Shown here: piece after piece, positions 30,121 through 58,879 of the stretch
How the letters are laid out: each line of letters begins with the position of its first letter
Position numbering within the stretch: position 1 is the stretch's first letter
Assembly (NCBI RefSeq): GCF_048564905.1
Contig: NC_132996.1
Location: forward strand, 66,686,501-66,750,500
DNA length: 64,000 nucleotides
Direction of reading: 5' to 3'
From: Vicugna pacos
Lineage: Eukaryota > Chordata > Mammalia > Artiodactyla > Camelidae
Notes under the pieces: model-generated
Seen by the model: the letters and a program-made list of their open reading frames with translations, nothing else
Told to the model about the DNA's origin: nothing
The model's database searches: none
Made by a program: the position numbers and the translations under genes

Positions 30121-31498
30121 ATAATTCTCAACTTTTAGGTTGTGTATTTTTTTCTCCATGAACACATACTTCCTGATGAAATGCAATGGGACGTACACAG
30201 TATTATCTCTGTAGAATTTTTCCCCCAAATGCTTAACCTACATCTAATTATGAGGAAACATATGGAAACAGGCAAATCCAAGTTACGAGATATTCTGAAG
30301 TAAATAAATAAATGGATTAATTAATTAATTTGGGCTAGGCTCTTCAAAGACGCTGTCATCTAAGACAAGGTAGAGGTATTTTTCTGGATTGAAGGAGACT
30401 AAAGAGACATGACAATTAAATGCAATATGTGATCCTTAATTAGCTCCTGGATTGAGGAAACAATAAACAGCTATAAAGAATATTATTGGAACAACTGAGG
30501 AACTTTGAATATGAAAAATTGAATTTTAGCTATACCAGTGTTAAATGTCTTGGGTATTCTGGCTATATAGAAGCAGGTTTAGAGATAAAATTTCATCTGT
30601 AACTGACTTTCAAATGAGTCAGAAGGATAACGCACATACATATACCCAAATAGGAGATCAATTGTAGCAAAATGTTAAAAACTGCTAAGCCCAGGTAGAG
30701 TGCATATATAAGGGTTTATTTTACTAACCTCTTTACTGAGGGTCTGAAATTGTTCAAAATATAAAGGGGGAAGCAAACCCTCCCTCTTCCAGGAAGCCTG
30801 CACTGATTAAACACAGCAAGAAGAGAATATGTTTTTCACTCACTGAGCACAGCTCTGCACAGGCAGCTTCTCACTATAATTAACCACCCCAGCCCTGGCT
30901 TCCAACAAACAGACCTTCTGAATATTAAAGGGGAAAAATAATGTTCACTTTATTAAAAATACAGTCCAGCAAAGGAAACAGAGACAAACATGGTCCCTTG
31001 CCCACCCTGGTCAAACAGGGGAAGTGGCAGGGCTGGTATCAGGACCTTTACTTCCTCTGCCATCTCTACAGTAATCTTTATTTTGTCAGAAATGGAAAGC
31101 TGGAGTATCACTCACTAGGGAGAAAGGGCCATCATGGAGGTTGGCTGCTTGCTGTCTTTGCTCAAGTAAGCTCTGTGGGTCCTATTTCCCCATTGTCTTG
31201 TTTGCCCACTCACAGCCCCTTTTCAGGGCCCATGCCCATTCCAACATACAATCACACACATCTCAGTGAGAATTCTAGGGCTTATTACAAATGGAGTGGA
31301 ATGCTAGAAGCCCACTCTCCAATCTTTCTTTTCTACCCTCTTCCTCTCAATACATCTCTCCAGAGCAGGTCACTAGGCTATTATGGAAGGGGAATCTGGG
31401 GAGAGTGAAAAGGAGCAGTGCTTTCTCCAAAGTTTCCAGAAACAGCCATTGAGTCATCCTAGCTCCAGATGAGCATCTCCTGGTGGAAGGGGTGAGAT

Positions 31499-37878
<6,380 letters not shown>

Positions 37879-37950
37879 GTGAGATGTCGCGACCGCCTTG
37901 CTAGGCTGCGGGAGACACTGGAGGGCGCTTCGCTGGTCGCCCTGTCGGCC

Positions 37951-38314
37951 ATGGGGACGCTGCGCAAAGTGCTGATAGCGGGCGCGGTGCTAGGCGCGGG
38001 CGCTGGCGTGGGCTCGGCGCTCTTTGTCCTTGTGACCCCGGGAGAGCAGCAGAAGCAGGCGATGCTGAAGGTGGGAGGAATTGGGAAGCGGAGGTGGGGT
38101 GCGGGGGTGGAGAACCGCGCGCGGGCTGGGGACCCGCACTGCGAACCTCCCTTCCGGCCCGCAGGAGATGCCAGTGCAGGACCCACAGCGCAGGGACGAG
38201 GCGGCCAGGACCAAACAGCTACTGCTGGCCACTCTGCAGGAGGCAGCGGCCACGCAAGAGAACGTGGCCTGGAGGAAGAACTGGATGAGCCCCGGCGGCG
38301 GGAGGTCAGCCTGA
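37951..38314 (+). CDS. UQCC3: UQCC3, ubiquinol-cytochrome c reductase complex assembly factor 3
   Basis: Two coding exons: 37951-38070 and 38165-38314. They total 270 nt, 89 residues (human 93; the C-terminus is shorter here, ending SPGGGRSA). UQCC3 is a small inner mitochondrial membrane protein needed for complex III assembly and cytochrome b stability. Seen: MGTLRKVLIAGAVLGAGAGV, a glycine/alanine-rich membrane anchor at about residues 6-30, then VTPGEQQKQAMLKEMPVQDP and a helical tail with LLLATLQEAAATQENVAWRK, the most conserved part. The ATG has a good context (gccATGg). A 7-codon upstream ORF (37884-37904) may lie in the leader. The intron is only 94 bp. AATAAA at 38810-38815 gives a 3' UTR of about 500 nt. 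Confidence 0.94.
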
Positions 38315-38839
38315 GCCTGGACCTGCCCCCGTGAGCGCTGGGGCCTCCGCCCCAGCGCAGGAGCCCTAGGCGGCCTTTCCCCTCCATGGGCTGGCGGGAA
38401 GTCCAGACCCAGATGCCATGCGCCGGCCTGTCCGGGACCTGGGGAGATGCCGCCGGGTGAGCACGTTCCCCCTAAACCCTGCACTGACTGCGCTTTAACG
38501 TCTACATCGCGGGCTGGGGCGTCGGATGTGGCTAACTGAAGGAACCAACAAATCATGTTCCTCCATCTGGAGAGTGAACCCTTCGGCTGGACGCCCATAA
38601 AAGCCTAGAGCGTTCTGGGGGTCGGTGCTGCGGGAGAGGATGACTGTGGCTTGCGCCTGCTCCGCCCCCCATGTGAGGCTGAAGCCCAATAGGCAGAGCG
38701 ACCACGTTTTCAAAACACAAGTCAGGTCATGTGGTCTGTGTGTGTGTGTGCTTTCGGGGATAACAAAGTGACATTCTTGAAATCATAACTGTCCTGGAAA
38801 CTCCTACGCAATAAATGCCCATAGAGGACACTTTGGGTT

Positions 38840-40395
38840 CCTGTCCTTCGAATGAGGTTGAGGTGGGGGCTTCTAGCAATTAACACGTGCCACAGTGCCT
38901 TCTATGGCCTAAATTTAACCTTTGGAGGCCACCGTGCTAGGAGTAGTAAAAGGGGTGGGGCCTTCAGTCAGATCTTGTTTCAACTCCTGCATGTTCTAAA
39001 ACCTCTCTGGGCCCCAGGTCTGCTCCGTAAAGGGTAATTATCACGAAGGTTCCTGTAAAACGGTGAACTTAGGAATGTAAAGTGCAGTGCCTGGCACAGA
39101 ACAGCCTCTCACTAAGTGCAGTGGCGTTTTCCTCCTGCAAGGTGTTCACTGTAGTAGTTTTCAATCTCTGAAGCCTGTCATAGGAGCTACTGGATATGCC
39201 GCTGATAAAGCTATCAGTGGGGTGGCACCCCCACAGCCAAGTCAACCAGTTCACTTCCCTTTTGTCTATTTTATGTCCTGTGGTCCCAAACAAGATTACA
39301 ATGTGTCAGAGGCAGCTGCTTTGATAAAATACAGCCAGAACACTAAATAAAGCTTGGTAACACAGGTGTAAACCCAGATAGGAGCTCTGATGCAGTTTTC
39401 AGCTGCCAGACGGTAAGGTCATAAGCTGAACACATTTGTCATGTGTGATCTTTGCAGTTTATTTGTGGCCTCTTCCCTAACCTGGGTATAAGAGGAAAGG
39501 GTCAGCATCCGTTACAGGGAGCACTAGAATGAGGTGCTCAGCACTAGCAAGAGGGGCTACGATGATGGAGCTTGACAGTTCAGAGCCCGAGCCCAAGTCA
39601 GGCTCCCAAGGTGTGTGTCCAGGGTCTACCACTTGCTACCTGTGTCAGTTTGGGCAAGTCATGAGCTTTGGTGTCCCAATCTCTGAAATGGGACTACACC
39701 TACAGCTAGTGCCGTCACATCTCAGTTAATACATAGAAAGCACTTAAAACTGTGGTCCATATTAAGTACTCAATACTTTTTAGTGTAAAGACATGCAGTT
39801 GTGAAGGTCACCAATGCTCCTCTCAGTTTGTGAATGGCCACATTAAAAAATTACTCTTTGAGTAGCCAATACTTATTGAGGATTATTAGGTGCCAGGCAC
39901 TGGGCTAAAGAACATTATATCAGCATTATATACCCACTGCCACCCAAACCCCAACAGGTACTATTATCCTGGTTTTACTAAAGAAGAAACTAGGCTTAGC
40001 AGGAAGGCTATAGCTCAAGCGGAAGAGCACATGCTTAGCATGCACAAGGTCCTGGGTTCAATCCCCGGTAACTCCTCCAAAAAATAAATACATAAATAAG
40101 AAAACCTAACCCCCCCCCCCAAAAAAAAACTAGGCTTAAAAGAAGTCAAGGCACATAGCTAGTAAGGATTTCAGACTGAGGCACCGCCCTACCCACAGGT
40201 GCTATCCAGGGTACTCCCCACACTCTAGCGCCTCTCCCCCTCAGCCTCCCAAGCAACTAATCAGACACAGATTAGGAACAAGTTGCCCCTGGAGATTTAA
40301 GATAAGGAACAGGGTCTATTCTAAACGCCTTCCCTTTAGCTGCTTCATCTGCCTCAGTTTTGTCCCTCCCGGCCTTCCAGGAAGGAGTCAGGCAC
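38840..40395. other. Intergenic DNA between UQCC3 and UBXN1 3' ends
   Basis: The genes converge here. It contains several MIR/L2-type pieces (about 38920-39110; 39580-39780 with cttgctacctgtgtcagtttgggcaag; 39860-39960) and one camelid SINE at 39998-40130. No coding frame or RNA gene that I can support. Confidence 0.5.
39998..40131 (+). mobile_element. Camelid tRNA-derived SINE (VIC-type), sense, near complete
   Basis: Clear copy: ggaaggctatagctcaagcg, gaagagcacatgcttagcat, then aaggtcctgggttcaatccc and cggtaactcctcc, ending in an AT-rich tail with poly-C and poly-A runs (40110-40129). The RNA polymerase III A and B boxes look intact. It is the best copy in the window. Confidence 0.92.
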
Positions 40396-40488
40396 ATATA
40401 GAACTCAGAGGGTCTATTTATTAGGAAGGAGATGTCAGTGCTTTATCAAAGATGAGAGGTCAGAGAAAGATGGTGCGATAAAGGCTTC

Positions 40489-42832
40489 TCAGCCAGGACA
40501 TTTCTTGGCCACAATGAGGACAGCAGAAGGCACAAGTCCTGAAGATGAAAGAAAACAGGTTTGAACCAAAAGATATTTGCCTTTTGCTCCTTCCCCCTCC
40601 CCACACCTCCCAATTCCTGGCCTCCCACCATCTCCACCAAGTCCCGTCTTTGCATCCCTTCCTTTCTCAGGCACATCCCCTATTCCCCAAGTCCTGGTTT
40701 CTGATCCCACGTGTCATACCCAGCTCCTGCAGAGGCCGCTCCATGTCAGCCTCTGAGAAGGCCCGCCGGGGGAAGCCACTGAGCAACTGCACAGGATCCT
40801 GGCCACCTCCTGGCTCCTCCCCACGGTGGAGCTCCACATAGAGCCTCACTGCTGCCAGCTGTTCCCGAGCCCGGAACGTCTGGGTCAGTGAAGTCCCATC
40901 TGGCAGCCTGACCTAGAGGGCAAGGGAGAGATCCAGTATTATGAGCGTCAAAACTGAGTGAGGTGCCTTAGTAAGGAAAAGAAGAGAAAAGTTGGCTTCT
41001 CCTTCCTCTCAGAGACTGAACCAGCATAATTATTATTTAAAGGATCTAATGAACAACCACTTGTGCTTGGCTTTACTGAACATTGAAGAGAGAGGCCCCT
41101 GGCTCCCTCACAATTTAAGGTAAACAGGGACAAAACCATACAAAATATCCGGATAGACATTCCATCATGCAAACAGCTGTATAATAAACCAAATGAAAAC
41201 ATTATGAACAACTAAAATGGCAACTGCTGAGAGAGCAGTATGGATTTAAATGAGACTGGGGCAAGTGAAATTGGATATCTTTCCTAAGAGCAGAAGAGGT
41301 AGGATTTCAAAAGTCATTTATGATGAAGGGAGAGGTTTGGCAAAGGGAACATAACTGAAAAAAGCTCTGGATGGGGTGCCTTATACGCCAACAAAGGGGT
41401 CCCAGGAACGAAACAGGAATCAGAATCAGTACCTGTATGCGACACTGGTCATACTCCCGCTTCGTGGGAGGCTCCTGGCTGGGAGAGGAGGGAACAGGAC
41501 CTGGCTCTGTTGCTGGTGGGGACGGCTGAGGACCCACAGTACCACCATACTGGAAGACAAAAGTGAAACCATCAGACGCTAAGCCCATCCTTTCCCTCTG
41601 CAGCTACAGACGGGGATTTACGAGCCCACCTACTTCATCACCCCCAGTCTCTTCTCCATCACCTACCTTCTTGGCTCTCTCTGCTTTGTCCCTCTCAATC
41701 TTTTCTCGGACTCTTTGTCTGGAACGCAGACAGGAAGAAAGTAGGTCAGACATTGACAATGTAAATCCTGACTCCTTTCTCATCTCTCAGCCAACACTTC
41801 CAGCATGCAGACCTGGCTGCTAACTCTTCAGCCTTTTCCCTCCTCCGCTCCTCAGCAGCCCGGCGCATCTCATCTTCCTGTAGCCGCTGTCGGGCAACTG
41901 TCAACTCTTGCCCTTGTCTCCTGCGCTGTCGTTCCCGTTCCAATGCCTCCCGCTCCTCTCTTTCTTCACGCTCCCGCTGCTTTTGGGCCACCAACTCCAA
42001 CATCCTGTTTTGCAGAAAGGAAAGAGTTCAAGAGAAATGGACATAAATTGGGAAGGTGAGTTTGTAACAAGGGACTCAAAAAACAAAATCAGGGAACATG
42101 GCCCCCAAACAAATCAAAGAAACAAAGTAACACCAAGAAAAAAGGCAGAGGGAATGCGGAAAGTTGCAGGTTCTTTGATCAGACTTGTGTACTGAGGAGA
42201 GGTGGAACGTGACCCTCAGATATGTGAGATTGTTTCTTATACCTCTTAGTCTGTTCCTGTCTCTCCTCTTCACTCAAAACGGGTTTGCCTTCTCCCGCAG
42301 TAGGCGCTGGTCCTACAAACAAGCAGTCAGTATTATTACCCGTTTAACCTCCTCCTCAGGCCCTCCTGAATAATCACACTGTGTCCCTCAGTCAGGACCT
42401 TCAGGGCTACCTGGCTCCAAGGGGGTGGGTTCCCGTCCCAAGATATGTCCAAGAGGGGTCGCTAGTGGCTCGTCCACATCGGGGTCGTCTTCGTGCTCCA
42501 TCAACCTAGCAAGGAAAGTCAGGAGAGAGGTTAAAGTTGAGGCTGCCTCTACTAGCAGTCCCCAGTCCCCTGCCACTCGGTCTGAGAGCTCACCAGTCCA
42601 TCGCAGCCTCGATACCCTGGTTCCCTGTGAGGGTCAAAGCCTTCTCCCTGGGGGCAGAAACACCGTGAATAGCGCCCACGAGCCATGGCGATGGTCAGGC
42701 TGGGGCGTAGAACCTGAGGCCAGGCTGGGGTAAAGGCCTGGACAGGTCCCCAGGGGTTAGGGGGCTCCCTTACGCGCGTCCCCTGGGGAAGCCCATCTCG
42801 ATGAGGCTCTCCAGAGCCGTCAGCTCCGCCAT
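40489..42832 (-). CDS. UBXN1: UBXN1 (SAKS1), UBX domain-containing protein 1
   Basis: Nine coding exons: 42774-42832, 42594-42647, 42411-42505, 42243-42312, 41813-42004, 41667-41718, 41433-41549, 40720-40912, 40489-40538. They total 882 nt, 293 residues (human 297). UBXN1 binds ubiquitin and the AAA ATPase p97/VCP and tempers proteasomal and antiviral NF-kB signalling. Seen: an N-terminal UBA domain (about 2-42, with [15 protein letters not shown] and the MDWLMEH helix), an acidic linker, a long Glu/Arg coiled coil (about 85-165, [20 protein letters not shown]), then the C-terminal UBX domain (about 205-290, [18 protein letters not shown], with the FPRR motif for p97). The exon 5 donor is weak (AG|GTCTGC), but the frame requires it. 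A 5' UTR intron is likely (42862-42961). The poly(A) signal is at 40417-40422 (reverse). Confidence 0.96.
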
Positions 42833-42861
42833 GACGCCGCCACCGCCGCTTCCGCGGGGAC

Positions 42862-43160
42862 CTGGGAGTGGCGAGGAGAGCGGAGGGGGTCAGCGCGGGG
42901 TGCCCCCGGCCCGCACGCAATCCCACCCCCGACGGCCCGGGCCCGGGGCTCCCTGACTCACCCGCTCCGGATCCGCCGCGGACACCGCGGAGAAGAAAGC
43001 CTAGGGGAAGCGGAAGTGGCCGAAACTGTTTGGGTCACGTGGAAGCGGACGTGGACGGGTGCCGCCGAGAGCCAGAAAACGCAGGCCTGGCCCCTCTGTC
43101 CCGACCCCACGCGGACCCGGGCAGCCGCGCGTGGGGTCGCAGGCCGGGAGGAGACCTCCC
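42862..43160 (-). promoter_or_regulatory. CpG-rich promoter and first non-coding exon of UBXN1
   Basis: A donor (GTGAGTCAGG on the − strand, ending at 42961) and an acceptor (AG at 42862-42863) frame a 5' UTR intron of about 100 bp. The exon upstream of 42962 ends ggatccggagcgg. Beyond it is a CpG island with ggaagcggaagtgg, an ETS-like pair near the likely start. No TATA box is seen. Confidence 0.55.
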
Positions 43161-43229
43161 CCGACCCCAAGCCGGGGCGCCCGGCGGCGATGAAGAAGGA
43201 GGATGACGCCACCCTGAGACCCATGTCAG

Positions 43230-45320
43230 AATGAAGCCATCTGGCGGTATGGCCCCTTAGCGCAACCGGTTGGAAAGTTATTTAACGATGTTTATCAGGA
43301 GCCTTAGAACTGTGAGCACTCTGACCTGCTCAGCCTTTCCGGAGAATTGAGCCATCCTCCCCCTCACTGCCAAAGAAATCTTTGCAAAACACAATATCTG
43401 ATTCTGTCATCACCTCTCTGATTAAAACTTCTCCATGACATCCCTGTCACCCAGGAGAATACTTAAATGCTGCTAGTCTGGCTTCCTCCTACACTTTTTT
43501 TGTTAATGTCCCATCTGTAAAGTGAGGATAACAATAGCACCAGCCTTAGATGCCTGGCAAGACGACTATATTGTGTAAATGTTAGTGCGGAGTTCATCTC
43601 CCACCACTTTAGGGTAATCTGTGCAGATTGCAAAATAGGCCCTCTCCCTCTTCAGGGCCTTTGTATGTACCTGTCTGTGATGTCCCACCTCTTCTGTGGG
43701 CTTGCATAACTCCCATTTTGGGGGCTGGACTCCAGGTTTGTTTTCTAAGGGAAGCCTGCCTTGACCACCCCATCTCCATCTCCCAGCTCCAGTGTTTACT
43801 CCATTAGCATTTATCCCCCTGCTGTGTAGTCTTGTTTATTACTTAGCTCTCCACCACTACCTAGGCTGTTAGGTCCCTTAAGTTAAAGCTCACTTTAAAT
43901 GCTTATTAGGAGACAGAGTAATAAGTTACTGATGATAATATACGCATTTGAGACTGTTATGTGGTTAATGCATATTTAATCATCACAGCAATCCATATGA
44001 TGTAGAAACTATTATTAGTCACAGGAAACAGAGAAAGATGAGATAATTTACTGAAAGTCACAGAGCTGGTAAGCAGCAGAGCTAGGATTCAAACCCATGC
44101 AGTGTGCATTCATCAGGCGGCTATGCTATGCTGCCTCTTCCTGGTAGAGTGAAGAGCATCAGTTTTGGAGTTAGGCAGTTTGGCTGAAATCCTTACTCAA
44201 CTCCTTACTTGTAGCTTCAAACCATTCAGAACTTCAAACTTCTTATCTGCGAAAAGGTGAAACCATCTCTTGGAATCATTGTGATAGAGATTAAGTGAGA
44301 ATGCATGTAAATCGTATGATGAGAGAGTGGGGCCTCATTATTTGTAAATGAATAAATGCTGAGGAAATACAGAAATCAAAAGGCACAAAGTATTCACGGC
44401 AATGTGATGAGTGTATTCTAGATAACAAACGTATTCTAAATTTATTCTAGAGATCCAATAAAAGAATGTTTAAATTGTATAGTACTGCCTCTTTCACCTA
44501 CTTCCGGGTAAGTACCCTATGGAAATACACACGATGTGAGGATACACCAATAAACAAGGATGTCCAGAGCAAACATGGAAGGCAACTTAAATGTTCCAAC
44601 AAAGAGCTATGGCTACTCTCAGTTAAGGAGCATCCTACTATGCAAAGTTATGCAGCCTTTCACATAACTAAGGAGGCTATGATTTACCAACATGGAACAT
44701 TGTCCATAATACAGTGAATGAAAAAGGAAAATATTTGCATTGCATGGAGGAAGATTTACTCTGCTATAGGCAGTTATCTCTTGAGAAGGAGGGGAACTTT
44801 CATATTATTCTCTTCAGTTTTATTTGTATATTACTTTTATAATTTAAAAAAGTTATAAGACCAGTAAAAGTGAGGAATAAAGTCTGTTGCAATTTAGACT
44901 TTTCTACATCCAGTTAATTTAAAAATAAACTCAAAAGTATGTATACTACTCTGAAAAATATGTATGTGGACAGGGAATTGAAAGGGATCAAGAAAAATGA
45001 AAATATCTTCCTTTTCCTTTAATGTTGTTATAGTGGATGTACAATAAACACAAAAGGGGGCAGAGGGAACCCCTTATTGTATTATTATTGTTGTTGTTGT
45101 TATATTTTTACTAGCAAAAATGCAAGCTTGTCCCTGACAGCAGCTTTCACCATCCTTCTCCACGCTAGGTCAGTCATTTATTTCTACCCTCCTTTGACAC
45201 AGGTGGATTCTAACTCAGGCGTGCATATCCTCACCATCTAAACAAAAGGCAGGAGACGTCTCCCATCCCTCAGCAGCTTATTCGCAAACCCCACTGAAGC
45301 CACCCCTAGCGGCAGAGCTC
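43230..45320. other. Intergenic repeats between UBXN1 and LRRN4CL
   Basis: It contains an L2 piece (about 43640-43890: ctgccttgaccaccccatct, ctaggctgttaggtccctta), an old tail at 43960-44140 (catcacagcaatccatatga, tcacagagctggtaagcagc), a MIR copy (about 44140-44360), an AT-rich LINE-like stretch (44400-45010) and a short ATT/GTT run (45080-45110). The 83-codon frame at 44466-44717 has no recognisable domain and lies in this repeat-type DNA. No gene is called. Confidence 0.5.
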
Positions 45321-45337
45321 TTTTGAGGGTGTAGGAT

Positions 45338-45545
45338 AGGGGTCGACTAGCTGTAGCCAACGGGCCAACTCTGGCTACGGTCTGATTTGTAAGGCCCAAG
45401 AGTTAAGAATCATTTTTACATTTTCAAATGGGTTACATGATTATATAAGTACCCACAGGATAGCTTCGATTTTATCCCGTGGGACAGCAAAGCCTAGATT
45501 ATTTACTATACGGTCCCTTAAGGAAAAATGTGCTGACCTTCTCTA
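45338..45545. mobile_element. hAT-Charlie-type (MER1-group) DNA transposon remnant
   Basis: It has both end zones of a common mammalian hAT element: taggggtcgactagctgtag and ccaacgggccaactctggct at one side, agcctagattatttactata and aatgtgctgacctt at the other, matching the well-known GGGTCGGCAAACT...AAAAATTTGCTGACC layout with a shortened middle. Confidence 0.7.
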
Positions 45546-45708
45546 TGCCTCCTAAATACTCAGCTCACGAACTGAGCGTAAAGTCTGGAATGAACCAGCT
45601 CTTGGCCCAGCATTGACTCAGCGAGGGCCCGGCGCCCGGCCGTCCGGGCTGCGTGGGCCTCAGCGGGCGGCCACCTCCCCCCGCAGCGGCCTTGGGCTCG
45701 GCTTGGCC

Positions 45709-46449
<741 letters not shown>

Positions 46450-47068
46450 TCAGCCCCCAGGCCTTGCAGGCCGCCTCCCTCAACAAAACCGCTAGGGACA
46501 GGGAAACACAAGGGAATGAGACAGACACCCATTTGGCTGCCAACTTGTGAACAGGAACAGCCTGTGTGCTTGGTTTCAAGCGAAAAAGAGTAAAATATGG
46601 TATGACCCGACAGAGAGAGGTGTGTGACCAGCAATGTGTGAAGCACTAGAAACAGTTAATGAATAAATAAAGGGCTGGGGAGGAGAAGAGGAGGAAATGA
46701 TTTCTGCAGCCTAGGGAAGGAAGGTGGAATCGTTTTCAGTTGCCACACGGAATAGTGATCTAAGTAAAACAAGTACCAGTCCCAGGCACACGCAGAAACC
46801 CAGAAAGGAGATGGTAGTGAGAGAGGAGAGATGGAACACAGGGGCCCTGGAACCTTCCCTCCCTTCCCACCTGTTGAATAAGTCCTGGTCCCTGCCGGTC
46901 CCCCACCTCCCTGTCTCCTCCCTGGCCCACGAGCCGTTCCTTACCAGTGGGTAGCCCTTGATGTAGTGAGGAGCAGGCTGAGGGTCCTGAGGGGCCCCCA
47001 GGAGCATAGGCTGCGTCCGCAGTCAGGTTTTGTCAGCGTCTTCAATTTCAGTTCTGTTTTGCTGAAAG

Positions 47069-47076
47069 CTTTTATA
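47069..47076 (-). promoter_or_regulatory. TATA box upstream of LRRN4CL
   Basis: The − strand reads gggTATAAAAGCTTTC. About 28-30 bp downstream (near 47042) would be the start of the predicted LRRN4CL first exon, which ends at a gtaagg donor (46944). Regulated, tissue-restricted expression would fit a TATA promoter. Confidence 0.55.
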
Positions 47077-47099
47077 CCCCTTAACTGTGATGTCACCAC

Positions 47100-47765
47100 C
47101 TGGCCCCCCCTTCCTCTGCCCCCCTACCCTGTGAATGCCAAGAAGAGGGCTGGTCCATTTACAGGGCCTGAGTCACGGGGCCTGGGGTGGGGGAAGCCAC
47201 ATGCAGTGGTTTCAGCTGGAGGCCAGGATGCTTGGGTTCTGAAAGAGTGGAATGTGGAAAGCAGCCAGGAGCTGAGAATCCAAAGGCTGAAGTCATGTGA
47301 GGGGATAAGGAGGGAAACATAAAGGACAGGGCTACCTGGCTGGTAACAGAGAGGAAAACAGCTGTGGACAGCACAGGGCCTGGTTTACAAAATGCTGTTT
47401 CGGTAAAAAAAATCATACCACATCCATGGCAGTCATTTCCTGTCTTCTGCCTCCCAATGGACAGAGAAAGGGAGGGGTGTGGAGAATGATGTATCCCAGC
47501 TCTCCAGACCCGCCCTATGCTAGCTATCCCCCTCCCCAGAGGGAGATGAGAGTCACATGGATGCAGTGGGCAGGTTTCTGCTCCTTGGATTTCTTAGGCT
47601 GATGAATGGAAACAGCTGTGCCTAAACTATTCCAGGGTCAGGAGGCTTCCCCATTGGTAGCCCCTGACAAGACGAGCTCCTCCAATCAGGGGTCGGGGAT
47701 GCCTAGGGAACACCAGATTTTCAGATGACCCTGAATCCGTTTCAAAGAGTCAGGGAAGCAGCTGG
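47100..47765. other. Gap between LRRN4CL promoter and BSCL2 3' end
   Basis: This is unique-looking, moderately GC-rich DNA. tttcccatt/gggaggggtg and tgagtca words are present, but I cannot assign a function. No gene is seen. Confidence 0.4.
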
Positions 47766-47854
47766 CACGAAAATAAGTTTATTGGGGAAGCCACGGAAAG
47801 GGAAAGGGGTCAGGTGGGAAAGGGCTGGAATGTGGCCACTCTGCCCTCGTCCTT

Positions 47855-56863
<9,009 letters not shown>

Positions 56864-57469
56864 CTTCCTGATGGACCTCGTTGCCCCTGGATTTTCCACT
56901 TGTCACTTGTGGCTAGAATGTTAAGTGGTGATCTAGAAGCTGATACCTGTAGCCCATCATATTTTCCTGGATATGGAGAATGAAGGGTCCCTGGGAGAGA
57001 AACGAAGATTCAGAAGCTAAATGCTGTGTCAGAGTAGAGGGAGGAGGGGAGGAGGGGGGCGACTGCCCAGCTGATGTCAGATTTTCAAATGAGCAGGGTC
57101 TCCCGCAGCCAGTATGGACTCCAATGCAGGGGCTGTCACAGGTCCAGACCACCCCATTTGAGGGGGGAGTCTGCCTGGGTCTCAGCTCCTTCCAGCTCCT
57201 TTGGGGAGGGCTCTAGCCCAGACTCAGGATGCCTGCAACATGGGAAGGACAGGTAATGAGACAGTAACAGTGTGGGTGTGCACAGGGGCTGTAGGCAGCA
57301 GCCCAGCTCCCCCACTGGTCAGACAGTTGGTATGCTCCAGGATCTGAGCAGCTCCTTCTAGCATCCTTCATCCTTCAGGTACCAGCCATCTGGGCAGTGC
57401 TTGAGCTGCAGAAACTGGGACCAGCCCTGGATTCTACCTGACCCTCCCCAGTAGCCTTCTCTGTATTAG

Positions 57470-57599
57470 CTGCTTCTGCTGCTGCGTCAGATACTTTCAA
57501 CTGCAACTCCCTGCAAGGTGGGGCACTCATCTCAGGCAGAAGGTTTTGGTGCACCCCACTGATCCTACTCCTGAGGGCTGCCGCTGCCTGTGGGCTCAG
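57470..57599 (+). other. GNG3: Probable 5' non-coding exon of GNG3
   Basis: A strong donor (ctcag|gtgagtagg) ends at 57599. The sequence before it (gctgctgcgtcagatacttt, caactgcaactccctgcaag) carries no ATG in frame with the GNG3 coding exon. The acceptor tcttttcttcag before 57988 fits this donor. The exon start is not fixed. Confidence 0.45.
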
Positions 57600-57988
57600 G
57601 TGAGTAGGGAGCATCTCGATTTTCTCCTTTTGGGGCTCAAGGGGGCAGATGGGGGTTTTGTGCCCTCAGCAGGGTGGGGCTCTTTCTAGCTGGGGTTTTC
57701 ACAGCTGGGTACACACATGCCTTGAAGGGCTATAAAGCCTTAAATCATTTGGATGTTTAATGATCTGTGGCCCAGGCCATGTAGGAATTTGGGGAGCATC
57801 TCATCCCATCTTTCCATTTCCGTACCTGAGGAAGACAGGGATGGAAAAGACCATAAGAGGGGGGTAAAATATTGGGGCACATGACCCAGCCTTGTGAAGG
57901 TTGGTAAGGAGTAAGCATGAAGAGGGGCCTTCAGCTGAGACTGTGCCCAGACCCCATAATGTTCTGAGCTGTCTCTCTTTTCTTCAGG

Positions 57989-58493
57989 ATGAAAGGGGAG
58001 ACCCCTGTGAACAGCACTATGAGTATTGGGCAAGCCCGCAAGATGGTGGAACAGCTTAAGATTGAGGCCAGCTTGTGCCGGATAAAGGTGGGTGGGGTCC
58101 TGGATCACATCAGTTGGCCCAGGTGTATTGTAGGTTCCCAGACCTCGGGGTAAGAGATACTTTCTTTCCTTGACTCCCTGAGATCAGGGGAGGAGTCTTG
58201 AGATCTATAAGGAGAGCTGGCCCCAGGCCTCTGTGGGTGATGAGGGAAGACAAGACTGTCCTAAGGAGCCAGAGAGATGACAAAAGATAACCTATTTGGG
58301 GAGGGAGGCTGCAGTCCATTTTCAGGGTTTCTGGCTGACAATTCCCCTCCTGACTGTGCCCCAGGTGTCCAAGGCAGCAGCAGACCTGATGACTTATTGT
58401 GATGCCCACGCCTGTGAGGACCCCCTCATCACCCCTGTGCCCACTTCGGAGAACCCCTTCCGGGAGAAGAAATTCTTCTGTGCCCTCCTCTGA
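57989..58493 (+). CDS. GNG3: GNG3, G protein subunit gamma-3
   Basis: Two coding exons: 57989-58087 and 58365-58493. They total 228 nt, 75 residues, identical in length to human and, as far as I recall, nearly identical in sequence. It is a brain-enriched gamma subunit that forms an obligate coiled-coil dimer with G-beta and tethers it to the membrane. Seen: [20 protein letters not shown], the heptad helix, DACEDPL-type turn ([14 protein letters not shown]), the NPFREKKFF motif and the CAAX box CALL, predicting geranylgeranylation. The start ATG is one base after the acceptor AG. AATAAA at 58854-58859 gives a 3' UTR of about 380 nt. The gene is head-to-head with BSCL2. Confidence 0.97.
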
Positions 58494-58879
58494 GCTGTCC
58501 TGTCCCTCCTCATAACTCTTCATCTTTCCCTCACCCCAGCCCTTCCTTACTTAGGTCAGTAGCTATAATGAGCTCCTGAGGGTCCCTGAATCCCATCCTT
58601 AGCCCTGGCCCAACCCTGTGAGGTTATCTAAAGCACAAAGCCCTCCCTCACCTATCTGCCGTCCCCATTTCCTCACCCACTGTGGCAGGCCCAGAGCACC
58701 CCCTAACTCGGGGCACCCTTAGTTCCATCCCCAGAAGGGCTGTCAAACTGCCAGCATCCTACCCGCTTCCCTCTGTGACCCGGTCAGACAATGGAGAGAG
58801 GGATGGCTCTCAAGTCTCACCTGGAGCTATTGGAAGGGCAAAGCCATTTGAAGAATAAAGTCATACAGTCTCAGAGGAC

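Noticed and set aside
37879-38334. 151-codon frame starting 72 nt upstream of UQCC3 and running through its intron
   Set aside because: The apparent start is GTG and the frame reads through the intron (38071-38164); the spliced ATG model matches the UQCC3 family.
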